DNA of 64,000 nt from positions 1,116,001-1,180,000 of the forward strand of contig NOWV01000003.1 in NCBI GenBank assembly GCA_003344405.1, given 5' to 3'. Every line of letters starts with the position of its first letter. Within the stretch, counting starts at the first letter, position 1. Made by a program: the position numbers and the translations under genes. The notes beneath the pieces were generated by a model. It saw nothing but the letters and a program-made list of their open reading frames with translations, was not told the origin of the DNA and searched no databases. Origin of the DNA: Trichoplax sp. H2. Lineage: Eukaryota > Placozoa > Uniplacotomia > Trichoplacea. This document shows, piece after piece, positions 26,701-38,783 of this stretch.

Positions 26701-29615
26701 CAGTAACTTTTACAACTGTTGATAGTATATTTACAAATCGATCGATATTGATAGCGATAGCAATAAAGTGTACCATTGACAGATTTAAATCTCCGAATAA
26801 TCTCCATAAATCCATTACTGTTGAATAACCGGTAAACAGGATAACAAATAGGCCAACAAATTTTACGCTGTATAATAAAAAATAATTAATTTTTTATTAC
26901 ATTACGGAAATTCATTTATATGCATGTTCCACAACGAAAGTTTCTAACCTAATTGCACATCCTAACGAAACGCCGGTTAAAGATAGCCATAACCACCATG
27001 ACAATGAATAAGGACTATAGTAATTTATAGCAACAATTACTGATCGCATATCAATCTACACGATCCATGAAATGCAGAATTTATACAAAATGATATGAAA
27101 GTGTTTTCTTTTACCGATTTTTAGTGTTTAAAAATTTGATACCGAAATAGGTTGACGACATGATATAGAATAATAAAATCGGATCCAGTAAGATATAACG
27201 TGATAGTGTAATAGTACCATGATCTGTTGGAATTATCATAATAGAGAATTAAATTTGAACATTTAAATTGCACATATGTTATGATGATAACTTTTCTGAA
27301 GGGCATTTTACTTCTAGATTTTTGAAATTATTAATAAATACTATAATAGATATTGTAAATGTTTAGCAATATCAACGTTATTACCGAATACAGCAAATAG
27401 AGATGCAAGGCATGAAGCTTCGACTGATTGACTTAATTCCCAGGTAATAAGGTAAACGAAAGCAACAAAGAAACATCCTAAAATTGCACAGAACTAATTC
27501 GAATAGTAAATGGTTATTTATTATTTAAAGAGCTAATAATTAAAATTTTTTACTTTTCATCGAGCCGAAACTATGTATGATTGAATATGTAAGATGATTT
27601 AATTTAATACTTACATATCTCATACCCATGACAAGGTGTCCATTAAACTTGTCTCCAGGCTTATCAAAGGCGAAGGTTCCGTTATAGCCTGTTAAGTAAC
27701 CAATTAGGCCTATCGACATCTAAATACAATTCAAGTAGAAAGTATTTAGAGTATAAATAACAAAGTCTATCATTCAATGATATCATCTGAAATGATAAAC
27801 AAAATATACAATACATTCTCAAGAAATTTAATTAATCTTGTAAAATCTTTTACTATTTAATACTCGTACTAGGTTACCTTGCCGAGAGGTGGATGAACAT
27901 CGAAAAAGAACGTTCGATTAATATACCAACTACCGTGCTTACCAAAATGGGCTTCGTCCCAACTGTGAATTATTCATTAAGTAGAATGAATTAATAAACT
28001 TTGAAAGGAATATAAGAAAGTAGTAATAATTGATAAGCAATCGTTGTGTTGATAGAATTTCGTGTGGGGTAAACATTTAAGAAGTTTACTAATTTACAAC
28101 TACAAAGTTTTATAAACGTTGGATACATTGTAATAACTTCGAATTTATATTGCTATAACGACTATACAGTGCAATTAGTGTATATTCGCATACGTGTACT
28201 GTGTACTCATAGACGTTAAGTCAGGTATCATACAGTAGTATGACAAATCGTCAATTTACCAATTACATATTTTAGCCTTATAATATGCTTTACGGGTTAA
28301 TTAATTTTAATTACTAAAAATTATTCACAATAAGAAGTGTGTGTAGAGCATTTACATGTATAACAGCTTGTGCATACAATTTAATTAATGTGAATAATTA
28401 TTTTATTGAATTCATCATATCACAGATGTTTAAAGATCTTCTGATGTTGAATCAGTCTGCAGTGTGATGACAATAACGGTATAGTGCCTTTATTGTAAGA
28501 TTAGTTACATTCACTTAGAGACGTTTTTATTTGATACTTTCAAGAAGTTTAGGCTGAATCAGGTCTAACAGCAATGATATTCCCTTTTGACGCTCATCAA
28601 AGACCATAGTACTAACATAATATTATGTCAGTCTGAGATGTATTGTATGACTTGTAAAACAACTTCAATCATGAGTTGTATTCGTAAGCAAACTTATTCC
28701 CTAAAATAGGTGTTGCTACTGTTTAATCTGTCTATAACAACTGAATTTCTTCTCTTCAGTCAGTACAAGCTTCAAGAGATTGGCATTAGGCACGTTTTAT
28801 CTACTAAAATACATGAATTAAACTGATACAGTATCATAGATTGGTCTACGATCATTAATTTAGCTGCAATCCTTTCTGACTGTGAATGCTATTATATGAA
28901 AGTAGAATATTACGACAAGCAGTAGTCTTTTTCTAATAGCTTGTGATTGTGAAAGTGAAAAAAATTTGGCCATAATTTTTCCTTACTGTATCCTAGTTAC
29001 AAGTTGCACTTAGTTGGCTACATGGTATCCATGATAACTGATCTTGATACTGTTGTATCCTACGAAATATGGTATTTATTTATAAGATGGATGGCCTATA
29101 ACTGTCTAGTAATCAATTTTGAAATCTGATCAGTAGTGATCTCTAAAATAACTATAAAAGTTTGACAAGGAATCCACTGGACTGCGCAGAATAGCACAAT
29201 TTAAAATTTGTCATGATCAGTCAAATCTCATAGAATATTTTACGAGTATATCTACCACTATGTGGAATAGTTTCATTGGCACTTTTGGGAATAGCATAAA
29301 AGAGATGGTGCGTAGGATTAGTTATTTCTATGTACCGGACCGATAATTTTAAAATTTCAAAGAGCAATCAAGTCTGTTCTGGGATTATGGAGAGATGTAC
29401 TCTTATATCGTATCCAAATTTTTTGTCATTGAATTTATACATAGATGCCATTCATCTTACCAGACATGTTGCGGTTCATCTAACTTATAAAGTCTTGTCG
29501 AACAGGTTAATAAACAAACCAGAAGAAAGCAGATAACAGGTAGATATTTACGGACATAACCAGGTTCAGTCTTTTCCTTGGAAGTTCCACGAGTGTCTGT
29601 TTTCTCCATTTTCAT
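23739..29615 (-). CDS. POMT2: protein O-mannosyltransferase 2
   Basis: Twenty-two exons (first 29615-29461, then 27962-27878, 27719-27615, 27493-27385, 27223-27115, 27014-26949, 26867-26774, 26655-26549, 26371-26289, 26149-26037, 25943-25877, 25789-25729, 25599-25521, 25438-25287, 25121-25033, 24937-24879, 24766-24695, 24614-24564, 24432-24336, 24250-24110, 24033-23919, 23844-23739) join to 704 aa (human about 750). The luminal catalytic motif is WDE (53-55) followed by [21 protein letters not shown]. Then come several membrane helices, three MIR-type repeats at about 305-480 ([26 protein letters not shown]), more helices ([17 protein letters not shown]) and the family ending WLSSWEI. POMT2 works with POMT1 in the ER, moving mannose from dolichyl-phosphate-mannose to Ser/Thr, for example on dystroglycan. 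The first ATG after an upstream in-frame TTG was taken as start. Confidence 0.96.
27963..29460 (-). other. POMT2: long first intron of POMT2
   Basis: 1.5 kb, by far the longest intron of this gene. No nested gene was found; the small frame at 29330-29536 on the plus strand has no support. Confidence 0.6.
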
Positions 29616-29735
29616 CCAACGTGTTAAAGTTAGATACTGCAGGAGCAACCTTAATTGTGATTGTTACAACCGAGGATAACAATGAACTTCTACCAGCATG
29701 TAGGCTCCCTATAACCAATAACCATGGCAATATAC

Positions 29736-30090
29736 AGTACGTCTAGTACAGTACTGTACTGTACGTCCAAGCCTAGCGATAATAGTGTACAGTACAGTAC
29801 AGTACAGTACCATACCATATAGTACAGTACAACACTGAATACTGTAGAGGCCAGTTTGAGCAGTCGCAGTAGTGACAGTCCTACAGTACAGTGTAACTTG
29901 TTCTGCTAAAAGAAGTCCTGTACTGTAGAGGTCTGGTGTACTGTACACTGTACACTGTACACTCAGTGCACAGTATGGATGGAGTCCTGGTGGTGTCAAG
30001 AGATTCAGGGTGTTTTGTACTGTACCGTGTACAGTATGTGTACTGTAGATGTTAGAAGACAGATTTGCAACTACTGTACTGTACATGTAC
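29736..30090. repeat. dense TACTG/TACAG array upstream of POMT2
   Basis: Starts about 120 bp upstream of the POMT2 ATG. It includes runs such as TACAGTACAGTACAGTACAG and TGTACTGTACACTGTACAC. The 136-codon minus-strand frame here is repeat-derived. Confidence 0.85.
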
Positions 30091-32216
30091 ATAGTAAGTA
30101 CATGATCTGTAAAATTCAACCGACAGACAACACCTAAAACGTCTCAGAATATATATTTCAACACCCAAGAACTCTCTTTCTTCCACGATGTACTGCCATG
30201 ATACTTTTGCAATACTTTATGAGCCCTAGTTAGTTGAGTACACTTACTGTAGCTTTGAAGTCTTGCAATGAAATTCAAAGTCTGGCCGCACATATCGCTA
30301 TCGCTACCTACTGTTTTACGAACACTACGCGTAGACGTCTAATGACTAATACAAGATAATCAGATTATTGTGCATTATATTGTACGTATTGATGCAGTAC
30401 ACACCTCTACTCTATGCGTATTCTCGAGTTAATTACAATCACAGTGATTGGAAAACACTGAAAAAGACGCTCAGGAATTTGAATCAGGTCTATAGACCCA
30501 TTAGCTAACTTCAATTTTTAAGATACATCATACATGTACTGTACGTATAGAAAATAAATTATCCACATTTTGCTTAAAAAACTGCCTACTGACTCAAGAA
30601 TGAAATTAAAAAATTTTTCTTATCATTATTATACGAGTTGACTTTCAACTTTGAAGACTTTGATTTCTCGTTATAAGGAAATGAATGAATTTCATACTAA
30701 AAATTCGTGTACTGTAGCTCGAACAAAACTTCTTATCGGTCAATTCACAAAACGACATGTACATTGTACAGTAAGACTATGTCGTAAATACTGTACCTTT
30801 ATATTATATAATTGCTAATATGATTTGGAGCAGCTACTGCTATAAACTAATCAACTGGCTTTCCTTCATTACATGCGAATAATGCAATACAGGTTATCAA
30901 GGCAAACATTTATTTGGGTATTCAAATATGTAGACACATTGGTAGATAGAGTTCAGTAGCAAGGAATACGTCGCTTATCCAAGAGGTGAACTGCATAGTA
31001 CATACCGTACTGTACTGTATACATTCGACGTGCGTAGATGATTAATCGTAAGTCAGAAAGGAGTGGTTGCTTCCAGCGAAGATCTTTCTTGCTGTTTTTT
31101 TTTTTGGCATTCCGTTCATTTGTGAACGGGCATACACGTAAACAGTTAGTAATACACTTTAATTTAGCTGCATAGTGAATAGGCTTTCAGGCCTAACAGA
31201 CCGTACTACACACGTTCTTGTTGACCGAGTAGTACAGTAAGTAGAAGGTCTTCGTCTATAACATAAATGGTATAGCAAGCGTATTGGCCTTGTTACTTTT
31301 ACTTTTAAGCATCCTGTGATTTGAAAACTTTCGTACAACCTTGATGTGACGTAAATAAGCTTCTACTTGGACTGGCGTTTCCATCCTGATCTGATCATGT
31401 GATGGATGGTGTGATTATGCTACAATTTCTGCATTTATTTGTTTGTTTACTTATGCAAGTGCTCCACCTTTTTTTCTGAAGTCCTTATTAGTACAGTACA
31501 GTACTTATTAGATACCCGTACTGCTGTACTGTACTGTACACTATCCAAGTGATGTACAGTACTTTAGTTTGTAGAATGAGAAAGTTATTAAAGTGATTCT
31601 GATTTATGTCGTAAACAGAAAGGAAGCCTGGGAGTTTTTCCTTCCAAAGAAAGGTACCAGTGTCCAAGTAGACATTGTACGTACATTTACTATTCAACCG
31701 CTAAACACGGATTACAACATGCAGTACTGTACATACATCTGCATAGCCTACGTGATAATATGATGACAACAGCGGAATTTACATATTCAAAGTTAAAGTT
31801 TATCTAATCAAGTTGGAGCAGACAGCATTATACCGCCTATGCCGCCTATACGACTACGATTTGTTTTTGTCGCATCATACAGGACGTAAAAAAATTTCGG
31901 CGGTTGCAATATGGCGTACAGTATAATAGCGAATTTTAGAAGAATAACGGTACACCATCAATCGCCAAAATAAGCGGTTAACAACATTTATTTGCAGAAA
32001 ATAAACTGCACAAACATATTCATGAAGTCTTCGTCTATCTACACGTATAAAATTTCAAAGAATCAGGTCTAAAACCAAAGATATTTTTATTCACTGACTT
32101 ATCTGAAAAGAGAGGTCTCGTGCTGTACGTACACTACAGATGTTGATCATATGGGTTTTATTCGAAAATAAATCATAAAAATATTCACTGACTTATCTAG
32201 AAAGAAATTCTACACC
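30091..32216. other. divergent intergenic between POMT2 and SPTLC2
   Basis: No gene is supported. Pentamer clusters recur at 31492-31562 (TACTGCTGTACTGTACTGTA) with single words elsewhere. Confidence 0.6.
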
Positions 32217-32514
32217 ATGTACAGTACAGTACAGTATGATAGTTTGTACGCTGTACAGTACGCTGCACTGAGTGCGCAGGTGCGCCACCCACCGGCATCG
32301 TACTGTAAAATCGAATGATGGCCGTCATCGCCGTTATCAGGTGATGTCCGAAAATACAATACAGACCCCCAGAACTGTACAGTACTTGACCATTACCTTA
32401 GTGATCACTGGACAAAGCTTTTTCTGTGGCTTCACAATGATTGTAAGCTCGTGATTAAGCATATGACCATGCAAATAAGGTGCTGTATTGTACTGTACTG
32501 TACTGTACTGTTGT
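32217..32514. repeat. TACTG/TACAG clusters upstream of SPTLC2
   Basis: Clusters at 32217-32267 and 32481-32514, the nearer one about 285 bp before the SPTLC2 start. One more (about 33318-33335) lies in SPTLC2 intron 1. Confidence 0.75.
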
Positions 32515-32798
32515 GTATTGATCGATTTTAATCATTTTAAAACGCAGCCCAGTAACTGTTGCTTTTGGCAAATCTCGCTCTGCTCGTTAGCCGCACCTAG
32601 CCCAATTGACGGTTAATTTAATTTCAACGCAGTTTTTGAAGTGTAAAGACTTTCGTATTTTAGTAACGACGTCGTATTTGGTATAGTAGAGAACACATTA
32701 CTATTGCTTAACTATTTGAAAGAGCAAAAGCCAACGTTTTCATGCTTGTATATTGCAAGTGGTAACTCCCTACAATAGTCATCAGGTGACTTCCGATC

Positions 32799-35700
32799 AT
32801 GACGGCTAGTGCTACGCTTGCGACAAAGAGAGTGACAAGATCGTCATATAAGAAGCGTTATAACAATTCCGAAGAGAACGATGAGCATCTAGACAATCAA
32901 AATGGAAATACTGGTAAAATTGACGAGATAAGTAATGATGAAGAAGAATTTGATTATTCATACGAGGCACAAGAAGAATTTGAAGAGCCGCCATTACATG
33001 TATCGATAAGTACTTACGTCAGCTATACGCTGCTGATAATGCTTGCATACTTAAAAGATATCTTAGTCAGGTATGGAATCTTGACTTTTGGTAGCAATCT
33101 ACGCAGATCCAAGATGGAGGTCAGTATAATATGCTTTCGATAGGATTCTTGAACTTGGATATCTATCAGTCATATGTAAATGTACAGTATTACAAGATAG
33201 AGAGTTGTAGTACTTTCATGATAGCTACAGTAGTTGCTTATTACCGTAGCACAGTAGCTCTGGACATTTGGAATAATATTTCAATAAAGTTGTACACTGA
33301 ATTGCAATATTGTTGATTGTACAGTACAGTACAGTCAATTTATCACATCCTATGTCACAAATGAAAATGAAACGTTAGACTAGGTTAAATATAGCAGCCA
33401 AACAGCTCATAAGAGAGTATGATATCCCAAAAAAATAGATATACTGTATGTGTAGGAGATTTAGCTTGGACGAGTACCTAGAGATATTTCACTAAAGTCA
33501 CTTTTAATTCTTGGCCCATTTTAAATGAAGTTTGTAATTCCTACCAAGACAATACGTTACTGAAACATACTCATAATAGGATGCAACCACAGATATACGT
33601 ATAAAGCTTATAGGCCTTTGCAATTTTTCTACAACAAAGAGATAGGCGTTGACAGTAATTTAGTCTTTACACACACTTTAATCTAAATTAATCGTAACAA
33701 GTGTAATTATACTCGTAATTATTAAACTCTACAGTGGAATATAGTACTGTACTGTACAGCAATACCGATATATTCGATTTTCCTCAACGTATAAAAACAT
33801 AACTAAGCAAATTTACAAGATTTGGTGTACTGTATTTATTATTGCATTTGTAGTACTGTTCGTAGTAAACTTTTTAAATAGATAGTATGCATTCGGCCAT
33901 GCCGTTAATAGATGTACTCGATGTTGTTATGATATATACAGTAGACACAACATTGTATTGTCTAAAAATGTATCATGTACTATCTCGGTATGTTACTTGC
34001 TTTGGCACCCTACTGTAATTCACTCCTACTTCCTTACCAATTTCGACCATTGCATAAGAAACCTTCGTTGTGTACATTACAATACTTATATTCCGCAATT
34101 GAAATACAGTAAAAACTACGATAGATAACTGATAAAAGCAAGTAATTTGTAACATTAAATATATTGGATTAATTATTAGACGTGATTGACGTTTTGATTT
34201 ACTATTTATGATCCCGGGAATATAGGATTTTGTGCCTCTATACTCTAACTTTGAAGCTCTGTTTACCCGATTTATTTATATGCGTATCCGAGATTGTTGG
34301 AATCGACCAATTGCTAGCGTTCCAGGTGCCGAGTTTGATGTTTTAGAAAGATATTCCACTGATAATAATTGGACATTTCAGTAAGTAAATCAAAATTAGA
34401 ATCCATAAACAGATATCTCCGTGGAGACTGGTGATTAACTCTTTCTTTTAAACCAGTTCTGCAGATTTTAGTCGATTTCATATTAGTCATATTAGTTACT
34501 ATCGTAATAATTAATCGAATTTACAGTTGTCTTTTTCTCGTGTTATTACGACACTGATAAGTCAGTGCTAATATAATAATAGGCTCAACAATCTAATTAT
34601 AATCACTATTAGGTATACTGGGCGGACAAAGCGTTGCTTAAATCTTAGTTCTTATAACTATCTTGGGTTCGCCGAAAAAAGTGGACCATGTACAGATGCA
34701 GTTGAAACAGCCATTGAAAAATATGGCCTATCTACTTGTGCATCACGCCTCGACTTTGGTAAAGAATAATTATAATCTACACGGACTAGTTATAGCTTAA
34801 GTGATAATCTTATCTATCTAAGTTACTATGTGTCAAACTACATGATCTTAAAATACTGTTGCTTTACTACTAACATTTTCGTAAATCGAATAACTTACGG
34901 ATGTAATAGATATTATATATTAATTGTAAAATATTTATTTCTATACTTTAGGCATTTTGGACGTTCACAAGCAGCTTGAGGAAAGAATGGCTGAATTTGT
35001 TGGAAAGGAAGCAGCACTAGCTTTTGGTATGGGTTTTGCTGTTAACTCTACTTGCATTCCCGCATTAGTTGGCAAGGGATGCATGATTATAAGTGACGAA
35101 TTAAATCACGCTTCAATTGTAACTGGCGCTCGCTTATCTGGTGCTAAAGTTAGCGTATATCGTCATAATGATATGGAAAACCTAGAAAAGATTTTACGTC
35201 AAGCCGTCATCAGTGGACAACCAAGAACCCATCGACCTTGGAAAAAATTATTAATTATTGTTGAAGGAATTTATAGGTGAATAAAGTCTTAAAGTCTTAA
35301 ATTTTTTAAATCTAAAAGAGTTTTGGGTTCACCAATAAATGTATATTTGCGATATATTCATCGTGATCGTAACTAAGTGCTTTTACTTTAGTATGGAAGG
35401 GTCTATAATCAAGCTACCTGAGGTGATTCGCTTAAAAAAAAAGTATGGCGCTTATCTTTTTATTGACGAAGCACATAGTATTGGTGCGCTAGGACGTACT
35501 GGTCGGGGAGTATGCGAACATTGTAGTGTAGATCCAAATGACGTGGATATCTTAATGGGAACCTTTACTAAGAGCTTTGGTGCATGTGGAGGATATATTG
35601 CATCATCTAAAGTAATACACGCTAAATCTAGTCATTTTGTGAGATATGGATGTCAATAGGGTAGCTTTAATTAATTTTCTTTTCAGGATGTCATTGACCA

Positions 35701-36452
35701 TTTGCGTGCCAACTCTCATTCTTCTGCCTATTCGGCAACTATGTCTGCTCCAATAGCACGGCAGACCTTATCTGCTCTTTCGATTATTATGAATAAAGAT
35801 GGAACTTCAGATGGTATCAAAAAGATTTACTTTTTGGAATGAATTATAGTTGAATTGTTAGATAATTGTAATAAAGTAGTATTCGTATTCACGAGTATTG
35901 TATTAAACTATGATTAATTTTAGGAAAAAACAGATTGAGAAGATTAGCTTGGAATTGCCGGTACTTTATTTTTACTGCATTACATTACTTATCAACATGC
36001 GTTGGTGCATTCTGTCAAACATGTCGCATTATTGTTATATCACGATTAATTAATGAGTATTCTATCTACTGTCTTATCTAAAAAGCTATTTTAGGAAGCG
36101 CCTAAGGGAGATGGGCTTTATGGTTTTTGGAAATAATTCTTCTCCAGTAGTTCCATTGCTTTTATTTATGCCGGGAAAGATAGCTGAGCTTAGTCGTCGA
36201 TGTCTTCAAGAAAATCTTGCTGTTGTTGTAGTTGGCTATCCAGCGACCCCATTAAATTCAGGGAGAGTTCGATTTTGTCTGTCAGCTGCTCATACTAAAG
36301 AAATGTTGGACGATGTAATATATTTAATTTCAAATTTTAGTAAAATAAATTTCTGGTGTCTAACACTGTTGTATTGATATTTTTGTATCATGTAGGCGTT
36401 GGAGAAAATCAGCAATATTGGAGACTTATTACAGTTAAAGTACAATAAATGA
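32799..36452 (+). CDS. SPTLC2: serine palmitoyltransferase, long-chain base subunit 2
   Basis: Exons 32799-33119, 34226-34380, 34613-34758, 34952-35276, 35392-35611, 35687-35813, 35924-35960, 36095-36314 and 36396-36452 join to 535 aa (human 562). A Ser/Asp/Glu-rich cytosolic N-terminus leads to one membrane helix (about 70-90). Then follow the family markers [54 protein letters not shown] and [12 protein letters not shown], and the PLP lysine K376 in GTFTKSFG (human K379), then PVVPL and [12 protein letters not shown]. With SPTLC1 it condenses serine and palmitoyl-CoA on the ER, the first and rate-setting step of sphingolipid synthesis. The PLP lysine excludes SPTLC1. SPTLC3 is a vertebrate duplicate. 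An AATAAA overlaps the stop codon. Confidence 0.97.
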
Positions 36453-38783
36453 TTACAGTTATAGTATACAACTTTTGAAATATTGCTGCGCGATTTTCGA
36501 ATTTTTTTTGTTACGTAGAAATGTTTTTATAAATCTGTAAATATCAACTGCTTATTTACACATCAGTAGACTAGATACGTCTAGTTATGGTGTCCTATAT
36601 CGATTTTTGATGTTATATCCGTTATTTTTAGATTCTGGAAAGGGAGATCGTCTGGCTTCTTAGTTAATTGTTAGTAATTTTAGCCACAACGTAATTAAGC
36701 ATACAATGGCCGTGTGGGCAAGTGACTTATCTATATCAATTTAATGGTATTTCATCTGTTTACCGTATCTGGTTTTGGTGCATTAAATTATAATGCGATG
36801 ATACTTATATCTCCCATAAGAAATTGTGCATAATTATAATTAAATGGTTTAAATACCGTTATGACAGCCTGTTACTACTGCGCTATACTTGCTTATATAC
36901 AGTGGTACGCTGCTCAATGCTGCATGGATGGAGTTAGATATTACATGGGAATTAATCATTTTTTTTTAGGCTAATGGTGCGCACTATTGAAGCTCCTCTA
37001 TCGGATTATCTAGATATCTACCGCTAAGGTTGCTGTTATGTTTTAAAAGTTTCAAAAATGCTGCATTGATACAGTTCATCCTTTAATGGGCTGCAGGGCT
37101 GGTGTAGTGCTTATGTATACATAGTATACTCGTATCAGATAGCAGTTTAGATTATATATGTAAAATATAATGTATTTAAATTGTTGCACCCACACGATGT
37201 ATAACGATAAAGAGGCAGTTGCTGTAAATTTACTTACTACTTATTAATGCACGGTACTGCATACTGTAGTTGTAGATATTGGTATTGCAGTAACACTCTG
37301 CCCGGTTTTCCAAATTTTATAAAGATACTATACTGATTTGAAGTATAGATTTAGTGTACGTAGCCTTACTTGCATCCTACACTATAAAATGAATATGCAA
37401 CATTAATTTGGTATAATACTACCTTCGAGTGATAGTTACCGTTCACTGCACATTACAGCTATGCGCATGTTAAATATTTTATACGGATGTCTCTAACATA
37501 ATTTCTAGGATAAGAAGTTGAAATTACATAAATAAACATTGCAATCTAACGGATTGATATCATTAACACAAAAGAGAACGATTACAGTATAAGTATCTCA
37601 TGTACGATCTGGTTTTAAGGTACTGTACAGTATAAGTAAGTAGTAGCAGGTACTGTAGCAAGTAGAATTACTCCAAGACTTGGTGCTAGATGGGTAATAT
37701 ACAGAGAAATTGCAACAGTGTTTAATTAATTATTATGCAGTCTGCAGTAATGCGAAATAAAATAATCGACAACCCTGTGTTTCCTTAATAGCTTCTATCA
37801 GTTAATGAAGGAGTTACGCTTTTTATTCTTATCACTAATAAATGGCACGTGATATGCCATATTTATATGAAGAGTTATTACCAGTTCCATATACGTAGAA
37901 CTAGGAAGGTCCGTATTGTAAATTTTTATGCAGTGAGACATGCAAAGGCTGTTTACTAAGTCTTTCATTTAAAAATGTTTTAATACGAGATTAAAGTACA
38001 ACGAGAACCTTCTTTTACTCATATCTCTATAGTTAGCTACACATATACGGTTACCAAAAGAAAGCGACTGAAATAAAATGTTGTAATAATTACAACTTGC
38101 CAAGATACGAGTACAATGTAAAAGTAAGGGTCCTCTTTTTAAATTGCAAATCGTACTCGGGTGATCTAATACACATATAGCAACTAGATTCTGACAGTCA
38201 GTTATCGACCATCACTTCATCAGTGAAAGATCAAAATTATTATTGAAGATAATGCAATATTCTATAACTAAACCATCAGGTTCATCGAGCATAGACGGAA
38301 GATGTTCCAATTTTATAATTTCATTTTATTAACCTGGCACACCTTAATTAACTCTTTAATTAAGAAGAAAATAAACGTGATAAAATTCTACTTAATCTTT
38401 ATTCAAAGTTAGGTTACAAATTAACGCTATTTTCTGATGAGAACTAGAATACCAATATTCAAGCCATTAATTGTTGGACCCTCAGGAATACAATTGATGG
38501 ATGATTTAAGGGTACTCATTCAGTTAAGCAGCACTTATAGCTTATAATATAACATGCTACACTTTCGACAATACATAAAAACGAAAGAAAGGAAACGGTT
38601 AATTCAATATCTTAAATGCTATTGCTTGCTCTTTACAAATAAGTACTCTTAGTCATTTTCTTCTTTCCATAGTGGAGGTTATGGATTAGACCAATTAATT
38701 ATAATTACCATAAATTAAAAGTAAACCCTATTAATTAATATTTATTTTAATAATTTTAATTGCTATCTTGAAAAATTTGCTGT
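36453..38783. other. convergent intergenic, nothing supported
   Basis: 2.3 kb between the SPTLC2 and globin stop codons. One short pentamer word occurs at about 37619-37632. No gene or structured repeat was seen. Confidence 0.55.

Noticed and set aside
29709-30119. 136-codon minus-strand frame
   Set aside because: Built almost entirely of TACTG/TACAG units; reads as low-complexity on either strand.
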